DNA of 48,013 bases. Source: Streptomyces sp. (GTDB taxonomy: Bacteria; Actinomycetota; Actinomycetes; Streptomycetales; Streptomycetaceae). The stretch is taken from positions 1 to 48,013 of the forward strand of contig JABFVM010000590.1 of NCBI GenBank assembly GCA_013362785.1. The letters are read 5' to 3'. Below the pieces are notes generated by a model. It had not been told where the DNA came from, did not search any database, and was given only the letters and a program-made list of their open reading frames with translations. This document shows, one piece after another, positions 16,216 to 25,151 of this stretch (the first letter of the stretch is position 1; each line of letters starts with the position of its first letter). The position numbers and the translations under genes are program-made.

Positions 16216-17676
16216 TCACCCCGCCTCAAGGCATCCAAGGGCGCCGTACGCCTCACGCGTGGTGGCGGCGACCCGCTTCCAGGTGCGGTCACGCGCGACC
16301 ATCGCGCGGGCGGCTGCTCCCCACTCTGTCCGCCGCTTTTGACTGTAAATGAGCGATTCGAGTTCATCAGCCCAGGATTTTGGCGATTTGTTGGGAATTA
16401 GTCGTCCGTTAACCTCCGGTTCGACCAGTTCTCGTAGCGCTGTGAGATCGCTCGCCGCCACGGGCACACCGCTCGCCATCGCCTCCACCGGCTTGAGCGG
16501 GGTCACCAGCCGGCAGACGCGCTCGTCGGTGCGCGGCACCGCGAACACGTCCAACACCGCGTAGAAGTCCCGGACTTGGGCGTGCGGCACCCGCCCGGTG
16601 AACAACGCGACCCCGTCGTCCAGGCCCAGCCGGGCGGCCAGCGCCTCAAGGGCGGGGCGCTCGGGCCCGTCCCCGACGATCAGCAACCGCAGCGGCACGC
16701 CACGCCGACGCAGCTCTTCACCCGCATGGAGCAATGTGCCGATCCCCTCGTGCGGGGTGAGGCTGCCGACCGTGCCCACGACGAACTCGTCCGGCGCGAT
16801 CCCGAGCCGGGCCCGCACGGGTGCCGCGTCCGGCAGCGGGGCCAGGAAGGCGTCGTCCACGGCGTTCGGCACGATGAGCACCCGCTCCGCGGGCACCCCG
16901 CGCGCCACGATCTCGCCCTTCATCGCCTCACCCAGCGTCAGCACCAGATCGGCCTCGCGCATGCAGTGCGTCTCCAGTTCGCGCCGGACCCGGTACGTCT
17001 CGTCCGCCCGGCCGCGACCCGGCGCCTGCGTCAGCCAGGTCTCCTCCAGGAAGCCCCGCACCTCGTAGACCACCGGCAGCCCGTACGTCTCCCGCAGGGC
17101 CAGCGCCACGCGCCCGTTGCCGTGGTCGGACGCGGCATGCAGTACGGCGGGCCGCAGCCGTTCCACCAGCCGCGCGGCCAGTTCGGCGTTGCGCGCCAGC
17201 GCCGGGGCCTGTCCGTACGGCAGCCGGAACGGCAGCAGCCGGTGCTGTGGCACCCCGGCCACCTGCTGCGACGGACGGGCGTCCAGCACCCCCTGCGTCA
17301 CGGGAAAGCCGATCCTGGTCACGACATGCGGGTCCAGCCCCGCCGCCGACTGCGCCTCGGCCAGCTTCTGCGTGCGCACGGTGTAGCCGGCGTGCCGGAA
17401 CGGCAGCCCGTTGGTGACCAGATGGAGCACCCGGCCCGGCACCGGCCGGAACGGCCGCCCGACGGGCGCGGGCACCCGAGCGGCGGAAGGCATGGCGACC
17501 GGCCCCGCGGCACGAGCCCGCCCCGCGAGCCGCGCTTCGAGCGGCCGCAATCCACGCCGAGCACGCTCCGGAAGCAGCCGTACGGCGAGCAGGGCGGCCC
17601 GCACCGGGTCCTGGCGCAGCTCGCCAACTGCCACGGAGGCGGCCAGACTGAGGGCAAGTGGAATATTCCGGGACAT
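16216..17676 (-). CDS. glycosyltransferase family 4
   Basis: The protein has 486 residues and is the first gene of the minus-strand operon. An N-terminal 75-residue basic segment precedes GRVLHLVTNGLPFRHAGYTV. The donor half contains VPNAVDD, VVGTVGSLTPHEGIGTLLHA, LLIVGDGPERPALEALA and TPLKPVEAMASGVPVAASDL, a classical GT4 pattern. Acceptor and donor are unknown; the context suggests assembly of a ManNAcA-containing glycan. Codons at about 16336-16420 (ATT, CTA, AAA, AGT, CAA, GAA) are unusually AT-rich for this genome, encoding PNKSPKSWADELESLIYSQ. This is a local compositional patch in the C-terminal lobe. Confidence 0.87.
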   Translation of the reverse strand: MSRNIPLALSLAASVAVGELRQDPVRAALLAVRLLPERARRGLRPLEARLAGRARAAGPVAMPSAARVPAPVGRPFRPVPGRVLHLVTNGLPFRHAGYTVRTQKLAEAQSAAGLDPHVVTRIGFPVTQGVLDARPSQQVAGVPQHRLLPFRLPYGQAPALARNAELAARLVERLRPAVLHAASDHGNGRVALALRETYGLPVVYEVRGFLEETWLTQAPGRGRADETYRVRRELETHCMREADLVLTLGEAMKGEIVARGVPAERVLIVPNAVDDAFLAPLPDAAPVRARLGIAPDEFVVGTVGSLTPHEGIGTLLHAGEELRRRGVPLRLLIVGDGPERPALEALAARLGLDDGVALFTGRVPHAQVRDFYAVLDVFAVPRTDERVCRLVTPLKPVEAMASGVPVAASDLTALRELVEPEVNGRLIPNKSPKSWADELESLIYSQKRRTEWGAAARAMVARDRTWKRVAATTREAYGALGCLEAG

Positions 17677-17764
17677 ATCGCCAAGGTAAGCCGCCCCGCC
17701 GACACCGGCACATGGCGCCCGTAGGCGACCGAGCCATCAGGACTGAGTCGGAGAAAAAGGGTCT
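17677..17764. promoter_or_regulatory. divergent promoter region of the glycan cluster
   Basis: These 88 bp separate the minus operon (GT4-dehydrogenase-GT) from the plus operon (epimerase onward). GGAGAAAAAGGG is the ribosome site of the epimerase. The minus gene has no strong ribosome site (TTACCTTGGCGAT precedes its ATG). No clear palindrome is seen. Confidence 0.5.
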
Positions 17765-18853
17765 ATGAACGGCTGCGTACTCCACGTCGTGGGCACCCGC
17801 CCCAACTTCGTCAAGGCCGCACCGGTCGTGAGTGCCCTCGCCGCGGCAGGCTGCGACCAGGTGCTCGTCCATACCGGCCAGCACTACGACGCCCGGATGT
17901 CGGACGTCTTCTTCCGGCAACTCGGCCTGCCCGAACCCGACACCGACCTGGGCGTCGGCTCCGGCACCCACGCCCGCCAGACCGCCGACCTCCTGGTGGC
18001 CCTGGAGGCCGAACTGACCGCCCGCGCCCCCGCCCTGGTCACGGTGTACGGCGATGTGAACTCCACGCTCGCCGCGGCCCTCGTCGCCGCCAAACTGGGT
18101 GTCCCGGTGGCGCATGTCGAGGCGGGGCTGCGCAGCTTCGACATGGCGATGCCGGAGGAGGTCAACCGGCGTCTGGTCGACCAGCTGGCGGAGCTGTTGT
18201 TCGTCGCGAGCCCCGAGGCCGTCGGGCATCTCGCCCGTGAGGGGATCGCCGCCGAGCGGACGCATTTCGTCGGGAACCCGATGATCGACACCCTGCTCAC
18301 CCATATGGAGCACTTCGACCCGGCGACCGCCCGCGCCGCCCACCGGCTCCCCGAGCGCTACGGCGTCGTCACCCTGCACCGGCCCGCCAACGTCGACGAC
18401 CCGGAGGCCGCCGCGGCAGCCGCCCGTGTCCTGGCCGAGGCCGCCCGCCATCTCGACCTGGTCGTACCGCTGCACCCGCGCGGCAGGGAAGCGCTGCGGG
18501 CGGCGGGTCTCGCGGACGCGCCGGGCGTCCATCTGCTCGATCCGCTCGGCTACGTCGAGTTCATGAGCCTCGTGCGCGGGGCCGCCGTGGTGGTCACCGA
18601 CTCGGGCGGTGTCCAGGAGGAGACGACCGTCCTGGGCGTCCCGTGTCTGACCCTGCGCACGACGACCGAACGCCCGGTCACGGTCACCCATGGCACCAAC
18701 AGGCTTGTCACCCATGGGGAGTTGGTGCCCGCTCTGCGCAAGGTGCTGGAAGGCGGGGGAGCGCCGCACACCGAGGGGCCACCCCTGTGGGACGGCCGGG
18801 CGGGCGGCCGGATCGCCCACGTCATCACCGGGTGGCTGGAGCGCCATGGCTGA
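17765..18853 (+). CDS. wecB: UDP-N-acetylglucosamine 2-epimerase, non-hydrolysing
   Basis: The protein has 362 residues. It interconverts UDP-GlcNAc and UDP-ManNAc. Seen: VVGTRPNFVKAAP, HTGQHYD, TVYGDVNSTLA (Asp97), HVEAGLRSFDMAMPEEVNRR (Glu119 and Glu131/132), VTLHRPANVDD (His205) and VTDSGGVQEETTVLGVPCLTLR, which reproduce the catalytic set of E. coli WecB. Its product is the natural substrate of the dehydrogenase at 14848-16209, so the pair should supply UDP-ManNAcA. The next gene overlaps its end by 8 bp. Confidence 0.93.
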   Translation: MNGCVLHVVGTRPNFVKAAPVVSALAAAGCDQVLVHTGQHYDARMSDVFFRQLGLPEPDTDLGVGSGTHARQTADLLVALEAELTARAPALVTVYGDVNSTLAAALVAAKLGVPVAHVEAGLRSFDMAMPEEVNRRLVDQLAELLFVASPEAVGHLAREGIAAERTHFVGNPMIDTLLTHMEHFDPATARAAHRLPERYGVVTLHRPANVDDPEAAAAAARVLAEAARHLDLVVPLHPRGREALRAAGLADAPGVHLLDPLGYVEFMSLVRGAAVVVTDSGGVQEETTVLGVPCLTLRTTTERPVTVTHGTNRLVTHGELVPALRKVLEGGGAPHTEGPPLWDGRAGGRIAHVITGWLERHG

Positions 18854-19541
18854 CGACACACGGACGTACGACGACACCACCAGTACGCACGCCAACGGCA
18901 CCCGCACGTACTGGGACACCCGCCACGCCGACCACGACGAGCTCGCCTCCGGCGCGCACCTCGGACTGGACCGTCCCGCCAACGAGATCTTCTACGCCCG
19001 GCGACTCGGCACCCTGCTCTCCCTCATCGGCGACCTGTCCAGCCCGGCCGCCCCGCTGTTCGTGCTGGACGCGGGCTGCGGCAAGGGGTACTTCGCCCGG
19101 GCCCTGGCCCGCTGCGGGCATCGGGTCGACGCCTTCGACACCAGCCCGCACGCGATCGAGCACGCCCGCGCCGAGGGCGGCGGCCCGGGCTACGCCGTCG
19201 CCGCTCTCGACGAGTGGCGCAGTGCGTGGCCGTACGACATCGTTGTCTGCGTGGACGTCCTGTTCCACGTGCCCGACGACGAGGAGTGGCGGGCCGCACT
19301 GCGCAACCTGGCCTCCCTGGTCCGGGTCGCCGGCCGCCTGATCGTCACCGACATCGCGACCGGCAACGCCCCCGACGACCAGAGCGCCGAGCCCACGAAC
19401 CGCGACGCGCTCGTCGTGTACCGCCCGATCGCCGCCTACCGTGCCGAACTGGAGCCGCTGGGGTTGCGGCACACCCTCTCCAGCCCGTACGGCTTCCGGG
19501 AGGACCGGGTCGGCTTCCACGTCTTCACGAGGACCCGCTGA
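18846..19541 (+). CDS. class I SAM-dependent methyltransferase
   Basis: The protein has 231 residues. Motif I is FVLDAGCGKGYFARALA, followed by VDAFDTSPHAIEHARA (motif II acidic residue) and YDIVVCVDVLFHVPDDEEWR, with a late GRLIVTD. It overlaps the epimerase stop by 8 bp, and its own stop shares one base with the next ATG (TGATG). It probably methylates a sugar or glycan intermediate, perhaps as a chain-capping step. Substrate unknown. Confidence 0.85.
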   Translation: MADDTRTYDDTTSTHANGTRTYWDTRHADHDELASGAHLGLDRPANEIFYARRLGTLLSLIGDLSSPAAPLFVLDAGCGKGYFARALARCGHRVDAFDTSPHAIEHARAEGGGPGYAVAALDEWRSAWPYDIVVCVDVLFHVPDDEEWRAALRNLASLVRVAGRLIVTDIATGNAPDDQSAEPTNRDALVVYRPIAAYRAELEPLGLRHTLSSPYGFREDRVGFHVFTRTR

Positions 19542-21358
19542 TGCGTCTGACCGACCTGCTCCATCCGCACCTCGACGGCGTCACGACAGTGGTGGACACG
19601 ACCCGGGGGCGCCTCCGTCTGGAGCCGTATCTGCATCTGCCACCCGGTGTCGCCCTGCGCGACGAGGACGACGGCGGCGAACACCCCATTGGCGAGGGGG
19701 AGTTGGCGCTTCTCTCCTACGGCCCGAACGCCGAACTGCATGGCGATGAGGACGCCTGTCGTGCCGTACTGGCGCGGCTGCGGCCCGGAGCGCGCGGGCT
19801 GATCGTGTTCGGGCACCGTGGCTCCGAGCTCCCCTACCACCGGCTCCTCGACGACCTGGTCGCCCACCGCTGCCAGGTCCTGCGCGCGGCGCCCCTCGAC
19901 TACGTCCATCTGCACGCGGGCGCGGTCATCGCACGCACCGACGAACTGCTGCCGCCGCACGACTTCTTCGGCCGTCCGGTCCCGTCCGACGGCCACGCCA
20001 CGGCGCTGCGGATCGCCGACGAGTACGTCTTCGCCGACCTCGCCTCCCGGTCCCTGCGCGCGCGGGTGCTGGACCTCGAAGCGGGCGTCGAGGAGGCGGA
20101 GCGGACCCGGGCCGCCGCCGGACAGGACGGGATCGCCGACCGGCTCGCCGCCGCCGTACGGGAGAAGGAGCAGATCGCCGCGGCGCTGCGGTCGGCCCGG
20201 GAGCGGGTGGAGGTGCTGCAGGCGCGGGTGCACATGCTGGAGGGGTCGACCTCGCTCAGGGTGGGGAAGGCGCTGGTCGCGGCGGCGCGGTCGCCGAAGC
20301 GGCGGGCCGCGCGGCTGCCGGGGGAGCTGTACGGGCTGTGGCGCGGGCGGCGCCGGTCCGCCGGGCAGGCGTCCGGCGCTGCCGCGAGGCCTCACGCCGA
20401 GCCGGACGCGCCCGTGGACGACCGTTTCCACCTCGCCCATCGCGCCCTGACCTCGGCGCCCCGCGACCGTCTCGTCGTCGCCGGAGTGCTCACCACCGCC
20501 ACCGCCGAGGACTTCGCGGCCGAGGTGGTCGTCAACCGGCTGCTGCCGCACGACGGTCGGCTGCTCCTGCGACGCACCGACCCGGACGTGCTCCTCGTCC
20601 AGCTGAGCGCCTGCACCGGCGACGGACCCTGGTGGCTCACCGGTACCGGACTGGCCCCCGACCTGGACCGCACACTCGCCGAACTGCTCGCCGAAGCGCG
20701 GGTGTCGGGGCGGTCGGCCGTGCTGTGGCGGGACGCTCCCGCCTCCGCAGCACCCGGCCTTGCCCGGTTCGCCTGGGACGCGGTGGTCGACGCCGACACC
20801 GGCGTACGGCTCGCCCGGCTCGACCCGGCGGCGGAGGGCCGGGAACGGCTGCGCGAGGTGTTCCGGGAGGACTGCACCCGGGTCCGGCTGGGGCGGCTGG
20901 CGCGGCTGTGCGGCGCCCCGGATCCGCTGGACGAGCGGCGCGTAGCGGTGCTGGCCGCGCCCCGGGACCGTACCGAGGTCGCCCGGCTCGTCGGCCAGGT
21001 GCTCGGCCAGCTGCACCGCCCGGCCGAGGTCGTCGTGCCCGACCCGGCGGGGCTCGACGAACTCGCCGCCGCCGGGGTGACCGTACGGCAGGGGCCGTCC
21101 CTGGCGCCCTGGGTCGCCGACTGGACGGACCTCACCGAGGACCGGCCCGACACCCTGCTGCTCGACCTGATGTGCGCCCAGGAGTACTCCGGCGCGGACG
21201 CCGTGGGCCACACACCGGCCGCCGACGACTACGTCTTCGTGCCGACGCTGCGGCCCCTGCTGACCCGCCGGGCGCTGCACATGTCCGGTACGGCGCCGGA
21301 CGGTTGGGCCGGTCGGGGGCACCGTCTGTTCGCCGTGCGCGGGAAGGAGCCGTCATGA
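19541..21358 (+). CDS. coiled-coil protein of the glycan cluster, function unknown
   Basis: The protein has 605 residues and is not recognised. Residues 1-180 form a mixed alpha/beta domain (LLSYGPNAELHGDEDACRAV, GARGLIVFGHRGSELPYHRL) resembling a degenerate methyltransferase or Rossmann fold. Residues about 170-240 are a coiled coil (ADRLAAAVREKEQIAAALRS), then a basic segment (STSLRVGKALVAAARSPKRR) of the kind that joins domains in actinobacterial polysaccharide glycosyltransferases. Residues 290-605 form a second alpha/beta domain with many short hydrophobic strands. It is coupled to the methyltransferase upstream (TGATG) and the double glycosyltransferase downstream (ATGA). It could be a scaffold or chain-length protein. 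Confidence 0.75.
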   Translation: MRLTDLLHPHLDGVTTVVDTTRGRLRLEPYLHLPPGVALRDEDDGGEHPIGEGELALLSYGPNAELHGDEDACRAVLARLRPGARGLIVFGHRGSELPYHRLLDDLVAHRCQVLRAAPLDYVHLHAGAVIARTDELLPPHDFFGRPVPSDGHATALRIADEYVFADLASRSLRARVLDLEAGVEEAERTRAAAGQDGIADRLAAAVREKEQIAAALRSARERVEVLQARVHMLEGSTSLRVGKALVAAARSPKRRAARLPGELYGLWRGRRRSAGQASGAAARPHAEPDAPVDDRFHLAHRALTSAPRDRLVVAGVLTTATAEDFAAEVVVNRLLPHDGRLLLRRTDPDVLLVQLSACTGDGPWWLTGTGLAPDLDRTLAELLAEARVSGRSAVLWRDAPASAAPGLARFAWDAVVDADTGVRLARLDPAAEGRERLREVFREDCTRVRLGRLARLCGAPDPLDERRVAVLAAPRDRTEVARLVGQVLGQLHRPAEVVVPDPAGLDELAAAGVTVRQGPSLAPWVADWTDLTEDRPDTLLLDLMCAQEYSGADAVGHTPAADDYVFVPTLRPLLTRRALHMSGTAPDGWAGRGHRLFAVRGKEPS

Positions 21359-23553
21359 GCCGTACGCTGCGGGCGCTCGTCTACGGCGACGTCGACCTCA
21401 ACCTCATCGACGGCTCCGCCGTATGGGCCCAGTCGACGGTGCAGGCCCTGTCACGGGCGGGCTGCGAGAGCCGACTCGTCCTCAAGTCCCCTGTCCGCAC
21501 CGGCCGGTTGACCGATCCGCTGGCCGAGCTGTCCGGGGTCACGCTGGTGCGCCCGCACGAGGAGCGGTGGCTGCCAGGACTGGCCGACGGGCCGATGTCG
21601 CCGGTGCAGGCGGCGCAGGTGCTCACCCGGCTCGACGCGGACGACCCGTGCGATCTGCTGGTGCTGCGCGGTCGGCGACTGGTCTCGCGGGTCGTCGCCG
21701 ACGGCGGCTTCGACGGGCGGATCTGGGCCTATCTCACCGACATCCCGCAGTCGGCCGCCGAGATGACCGAGTCGGCCCGCGCGGAACTCACCCGGATCGC
21801 CGAGGCATCGCACCGACTCCTCTGCCAGACCGAGGAGTTGCGCTGCTTCCTGGAGACCTGGGTGCCCGAGGCCTGCGGCAAGTGTGTGCTCAGTCCGCCC
21901 GCCGTGCCCGAGCCGGACTTCGAGGTGCCCGACCGGGACGGACCGCACGATCCGCTGCGGCTCGTCTACACCGGCAAGTTCGCGCCCCGCTGGAACACCC
22001 TGCCCATGACCCGGCTGCCGCAACTGCTCGCCGAACGGGGCATCCCCGCCGAACTGCACACCGTCGGCGACAAGATCCACGACGATGCCTCCCACCCCGA
22101 CTTCCAGGCGGACATGGCGCGGGCCCTGGCCGGCGCTCCCGGCGTCCACCACCACGGCGGACAGGCCCGCGAGGAGGCCATGCGCATCGCCGCCGACTGC
22201 GACCTCGGCCTCGGCTGGCGGGACCCGGTGCTCGACTCCAGCCTCGAACTCTCCACAAAGGTCCTGGAGTTCGGGGCACTGAACCTGCCCGTGGTCCTCA
22301 ACCGCACCCCGGCGCACGAGGCGCTGCTCGGCACCGACTACCCGCTGTTCGTGCCCGGACGCGCCGGACTCGACGACGCCGCCGAAGCCGTGGCGCGGGC
22401 CGTGCGTGAGCCGGAGGCACGGCGGCTCGCGGCCGACCGCTGCCGCACGGCCGCCCGGCAGTACACCCTGGACGGAGCGGCCGACCGCTGGCGCGCCCAC
22501 CTCGCCCGGGCCTTCCCCGCCACACCCACCGAGGTGACGAGGCGTCAGCGCCCGCTGCGCGTGGGTGTCGCCGGGCACGACCTGAAGTTCCTCACCCGGC
22601 TGCTCGACCACTTCCGCTCGACTCCCGGCCTCGACGTACGGGTCGACGCCTGGCCCGCGCTCTCCCGCCACGACCCGGACACGAGCCGTGAACTCGCCGA
22701 CTGGGCGGACGTGGTGGTCGTCGAGTGGTGCGGCCCGGCCGCCGTCTGGTACAGCCGCCACAAGCGGCGCGGCAGCCGGCTCGTCGTACGGCTGCACCGC
22801 TTCGAGCTGGACGCCCCGTGGCCCCGCCAGGTCGACATCGACGCCGTCGACCGGGTCGTGTGCGTCAGCCCCTACTACGCCCGCCGCACCCGGGAGCACA
22901 CCGGCTGGCCCGCGTCGAAGATCGTCGTCGTGCCCAACTGGGTCGACACCGACCAGCTCGACCGCCCCAAGGCACCGGGCGCCCAGCACCGCCTCGGCAT
23001 GATCGGCATCGCGCCCAGCCGCAAACGCCTCGACCTCGGCCTCGACGTCCTGGAGGCGCTGCGCGCCCACGACCGGCGCTGGCATCTGTCGGTCAAGTCC
23101 AAGCCGCCGTGGGAGTACTGGTGGATCTGGAACAAGCCCGAGGAGCGCGCCCACTACGAGGCCGTGCTGCGCCGGATGCAGACCTCGCCGCTGCTCGAAG
23201 GGGCCGTCGTCTTCGACTCGTTCGGGCCGGATGTGGCGGGCTGGCTGCGGCGGGTCGGGCATGTGCTGTCCACCAGCGACGACGAGAGCTTTCACCTCGC
23301 GCCGGCCGAGGGTATGGCCTCCGGCGCCGTACCTTCACTGCTGCCGTGGCCCGGTGCGGACGAGATCTATGACCGGCGGTGGATCCATGACAGTTCCGGG
23401 GCGATGGCGGAGGGGATCGCGGTGCTGGAGGAGGAGCGGGACTGGCGGGAGGCCGGGGAGGTGGCTCGGGTGCAGGTGAGGGAGGGGTTCTCGTTGGATC
23501 GGGTGGCTGAGACCTGGACGGAGCTGTTGTGTGAACCGGTGGGAGGGCCGTGA
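21355..23553 (+). CDS. tandem fused glycosyltransferase (two GT-B modules)
   Basis: The protein has 732 residues. Module 1 (about 1-395) has ALVYGDVDLNLIDGSAVWAQ, LVYTGKFAPRWNTLPMTRLP and ELSTKVLEFGALNLPVVLNR. Module 2 (about 400-730) restarts a Rossmann fold at LRVGVAGHDLKFLTRLLDHF and has VCVSPYYARRTREHTGW, IVVVPNWVDTDQLDR, GMIGIAPSRKRLDLGLDVLE and FHLAPAEGMASGAVPSLLPW. Each module keeps the donor-side E-x7-E region of GT4-like enzymes, so the protein may add two sugars in succession or polymerise a disaccharide repeat. The start overlaps the previous stop (ATGA). It is the last gene of the plus operon; an intergenic repeat follows. Confidence 0.87.
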   Translation: MSRTLRALVYGDVDLNLIDGSAVWAQSTVQALSRAGCESRLVLKSPVRTGRLTDPLAELSGVTLVRPHEERWLPGLADGPMSPVQAAQVLTRLDADDPCDLLVLRGRRLVSRVVADGGFDGRIWAYLTDIPQSAAEMTESARAELTRIAEASHRLLCQTEELRCFLETWVPEACGKCVLSPPAVPEPDFEVPDRDGPHDPLRLVYTGKFAPRWNTLPMTRLPQLLAERGIPAELHTVGDKIHDDASHPDFQADMARALAGAPGVHHHGGQAREEAMRIAADCDLGLGWRDPVLDSSLELSTKVLEFGALNLPVVLNRTPAHEALLGTDYPLFVPGRAGLDDAAEAVARAVREPEARRLAADRCRTAARQYTLDGAADRWRAHLARAFPATPTEVTRRQRPLRVGVAGHDLKFLTRLLDHFRSTPGLDVRVDAWPALSRHDPDTSRELADWADVVVVEWCGPAAVWYSRHKRRGSRLVVRLHRFELDAPWPRQVDIDAVDRVVCVSPYYARRTREHTGWPASKIVVVPNWVDTDQLDRPKAPGAQHRLGMIGIAPSRKRLDLGLDVLEALRAHDRRWHLSVKSKPPWEYWWIWNKPEERAHYEAVLRRMQTSPLLEGAVVFDSFGPDVAGWLRRVGHVLSTSDDESFHLAPAEGMASGAVPSLLPWPGADEIYDRRWIHDSSGAMAEGIAVLEEERDWREAGEVARVQVREGFSLDRVAETWTELLCEPVGGP

Positions 23554-23558
23554 TTCGT

Positions 23559-23612
23559 CTGCGGGCCGGTGGGGGCTGATCGCGCAGTTCCCCGCGCACC
23601 TTAAGAGGCGCC
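23559..23612 (+). repeat. Streptomyces intergenic repeat, copy 1
   Basis: CTGCGGGCC, then a GGCTGATCGCGCAGTTCCCC-like core, then a short imperfect hairpin (GCGCACCTT/AAGAGGCGC). It shares the core TCGCGCAGTTCCCCGCGC with copy 2 at 26976-27033 in the same orientation. From general knowledge, this core recurs many times in Streptomyces genomes between genes. Confidence 0.75.
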
Positions 23613-23613
23613 A

Positions 23614-23648
23614 CACCGCGGTGGGCTGTTCAGTGCCGGGGTCCCCGG
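23614..23648. terminator. palindromes between convergent genes, possible bidirectional terminator
   Basis: CACCGCGGTG (23614-23623) and CCGGGGTCCCCGG (23636-23648) are two short perfect palindromes between the ends of the double glycosyltransferase and the MFS gene. The stems are GC-only and lack a T-tract, which is common for Streptomyces terminators. Confidence 0.4.
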
Positions 23649-23687
23649 AGCCGTTGTGGCGTCCGGGGAACCGGTGGATCGTGAGCG

Positions 23688-25034
23688 TCAGGCGGCTACC
23701 TTCGCCGCCTGCGGGGTCTGCCCCGCCGTCCGCTCGCCCAGCTTTTCCGTCGGGATCTTCGCCGTTTCGCGGGCGGACAGCGCGGCCACTACCGGGGGCA
23801 CGCACAGGGCCGCCGTGAAGAGGGCCACCGCGGACCAGTCGTCGCCGTTCGGGCCCGCGATCTGGGCGGCGAAGGTGACCGCGAAACCGGCGACCGCGAA
23901 GCCGATCTGGGTGCCGATGGCCATGCCGGACAGCCGGACCCGGGTGGAGAACATCTCGCCGTAGAAGGAGGGCCACACGCCGTTCGCGGCGCTGTAGACC
24001 ACACCGAAGGTGACGACGCCCAGCAGCAGGGTCAGCGGGTAGGAACCGGTGGAGATCGACCACAGGTACAGGAACATCATCACCGCGCTGCCGGCGGCGC
24101 CGATCAGATACACCGGGCGGCGGCCGATACGGTCCGACAGCGTCGCCCACAGCGGGATCGCGGCGAGGGCGACCAGGTTGGCGAAGGCGCCCACCCACAG
24201 CATCGACGACTTGCTCATGCCGACCGAGTCGCTCGTGGCGTACGACAGCGCCCACACCGTGAAGATCGTGCTGACCGAGGCGACCAGCGCACCGCCGATC
24301 ACCCGCAGCACATCCGCCCAGTGCTCCCGCATCAGCACCGCCAGCGGCAGCTTGACGACGCCCTCGGTGGCGGCCTGCTGCTCGAAGGCCGGCGTCTCCT
24401 GAAGCTTGCGGCGGATGACGTAGCCGACGACGGCGACCGCGATGCTCATCCAGAACGGCACCCGCCAGCCCCACGACAGCAGCTGCTCCTCCGGTAGCGC
24501 GGCGACCGGGATGAAGACCAGCGTCGCCAGCAGCTGCCCGCCCTGTGTGCCGCTCAGCGTGAAACTGGTGAAGAAGCCGCGCCGGTGCGGTGGCGCGTGT
24601 TCCAGGGTCATCGAGTTGGCACTGGCCTGCTCGCCGGCCGCCGAGATGCCCTGGAGCACCCGGCACAGCACCAGCAGGACCGGCGCGAGGGTGCCGACCT
24701 GGTCGCGGGTGGGCAGACAGCCGATCAGGAACGTCGAGATGCCCATCAGGATCAGCGTGAAGACCATGATCTTCTTACGGCCCACACGGTCGCCGAAGTG
24801 ACCGAGGAACAGCGCGCCGACCGGCCGGGCCGCGTACGCCACACCGAACGTGGCCAGCGACAGCAGGGTGGCCGTCGCCGGGTCGGACTCGTCGAAGAAG
24901 ACCTCGGGGAAGATCAGCGCCGCCGCGCTGCCGTAGATGAAGAAGTCGTAGTACTCAAGGGCGCTGCCGATCCAGGCGGCGGTGGCGGCTTTCCTCGGCT
25001 GCCCGGGCGGGGCTTGGGGGACGGGGACGGACAC
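23688..25034 (-). CDS. MFS metabolite:H+ symporter, probable shikimate/quinate uptake
   Basis: The protein has 448 residues. The GTG start is preceded by AAGGAG at 8 nt. The MHS-family pattern is clear: GSALEYYDFFIYGSAAALIF, ARPVGALFLGHFGDRVGRKK and CRVLQGISAAGEQASANSMT, with 12 hydrophobic segments. MHS members (ShiA, ProP, KgtP) import organic acids with protons. Linkage to a shikimate dehydrogenase, a dehydroshikimate dehydratase and a TetR gene, plus a shared operator upstream (25127-25151), supports shikimate, quinate or dehydroshikimate as cargo. Confidence 0.88.
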   Translation of the reverse strand: MSVPVPQAPPGQPRKAATAAWIGSALEYYDFFIYGSAAALIFPEVFFDESDPATATLLSLATFGVAYAARPVGALFLGHFGDRVGRKKIMVFTLILMGISTFLIGCLPTRDQVGTLAPVLLVLCRVLQGISAAGEQASANSMTLEHAPPHRRGFFTSFTLSGTQGGQLLATLVFIPVAALPEEQLLSWGWRVPFWMSIAVAVVGYVIRRKLQETPAFEQQAATEGVVKLPLAVLMREHWADVLRVIGGALVASVSTIFTVWALSYATSDSVGMSKSSMLWVGAFANLVALAAIPLWATLSDRIGRRPVYLIGAAGSAVMMFLYLWSISTGSYPLTLLLGVVTFGVVYSAANGVWPSFYGEMFSTRVRLSGMAIGTQIGFAVAGFAVTFAAQIAGPNGDDWSAVALFTAALCVPPVVAALSARETAKIPTEKLGERTAGQTPQAAKVAA

Positions 25035-25126
25035 GGCGTGCTCCTTCGAGGGGACTCCAACATAGGCGGAGTGAGCGGAAACGTGAGAGGGCGAGGTGGC
25101 GAGGAAGGGGAAGTGCCGGATCCCGG

Positions 25127-25151
25127 CTAATTAACCCACTGGATAGTTAGT
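25127..25151 (-). promoter_or_regulatory. shared TetR operator, copy in the MHS transporter promoter
   Basis: Read on the minus strand this 25-bp site runs ACTAACT, CCAGT, then ATTAG at the end, and matches the site at 26026-26050 at about 19 of 25 positions. Its arms CTAACTATCC and GGTTAATTAG are a near palindrome (8 of 10). It sits 93 bp upstream of the transporter start. Confidence 0.65.
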
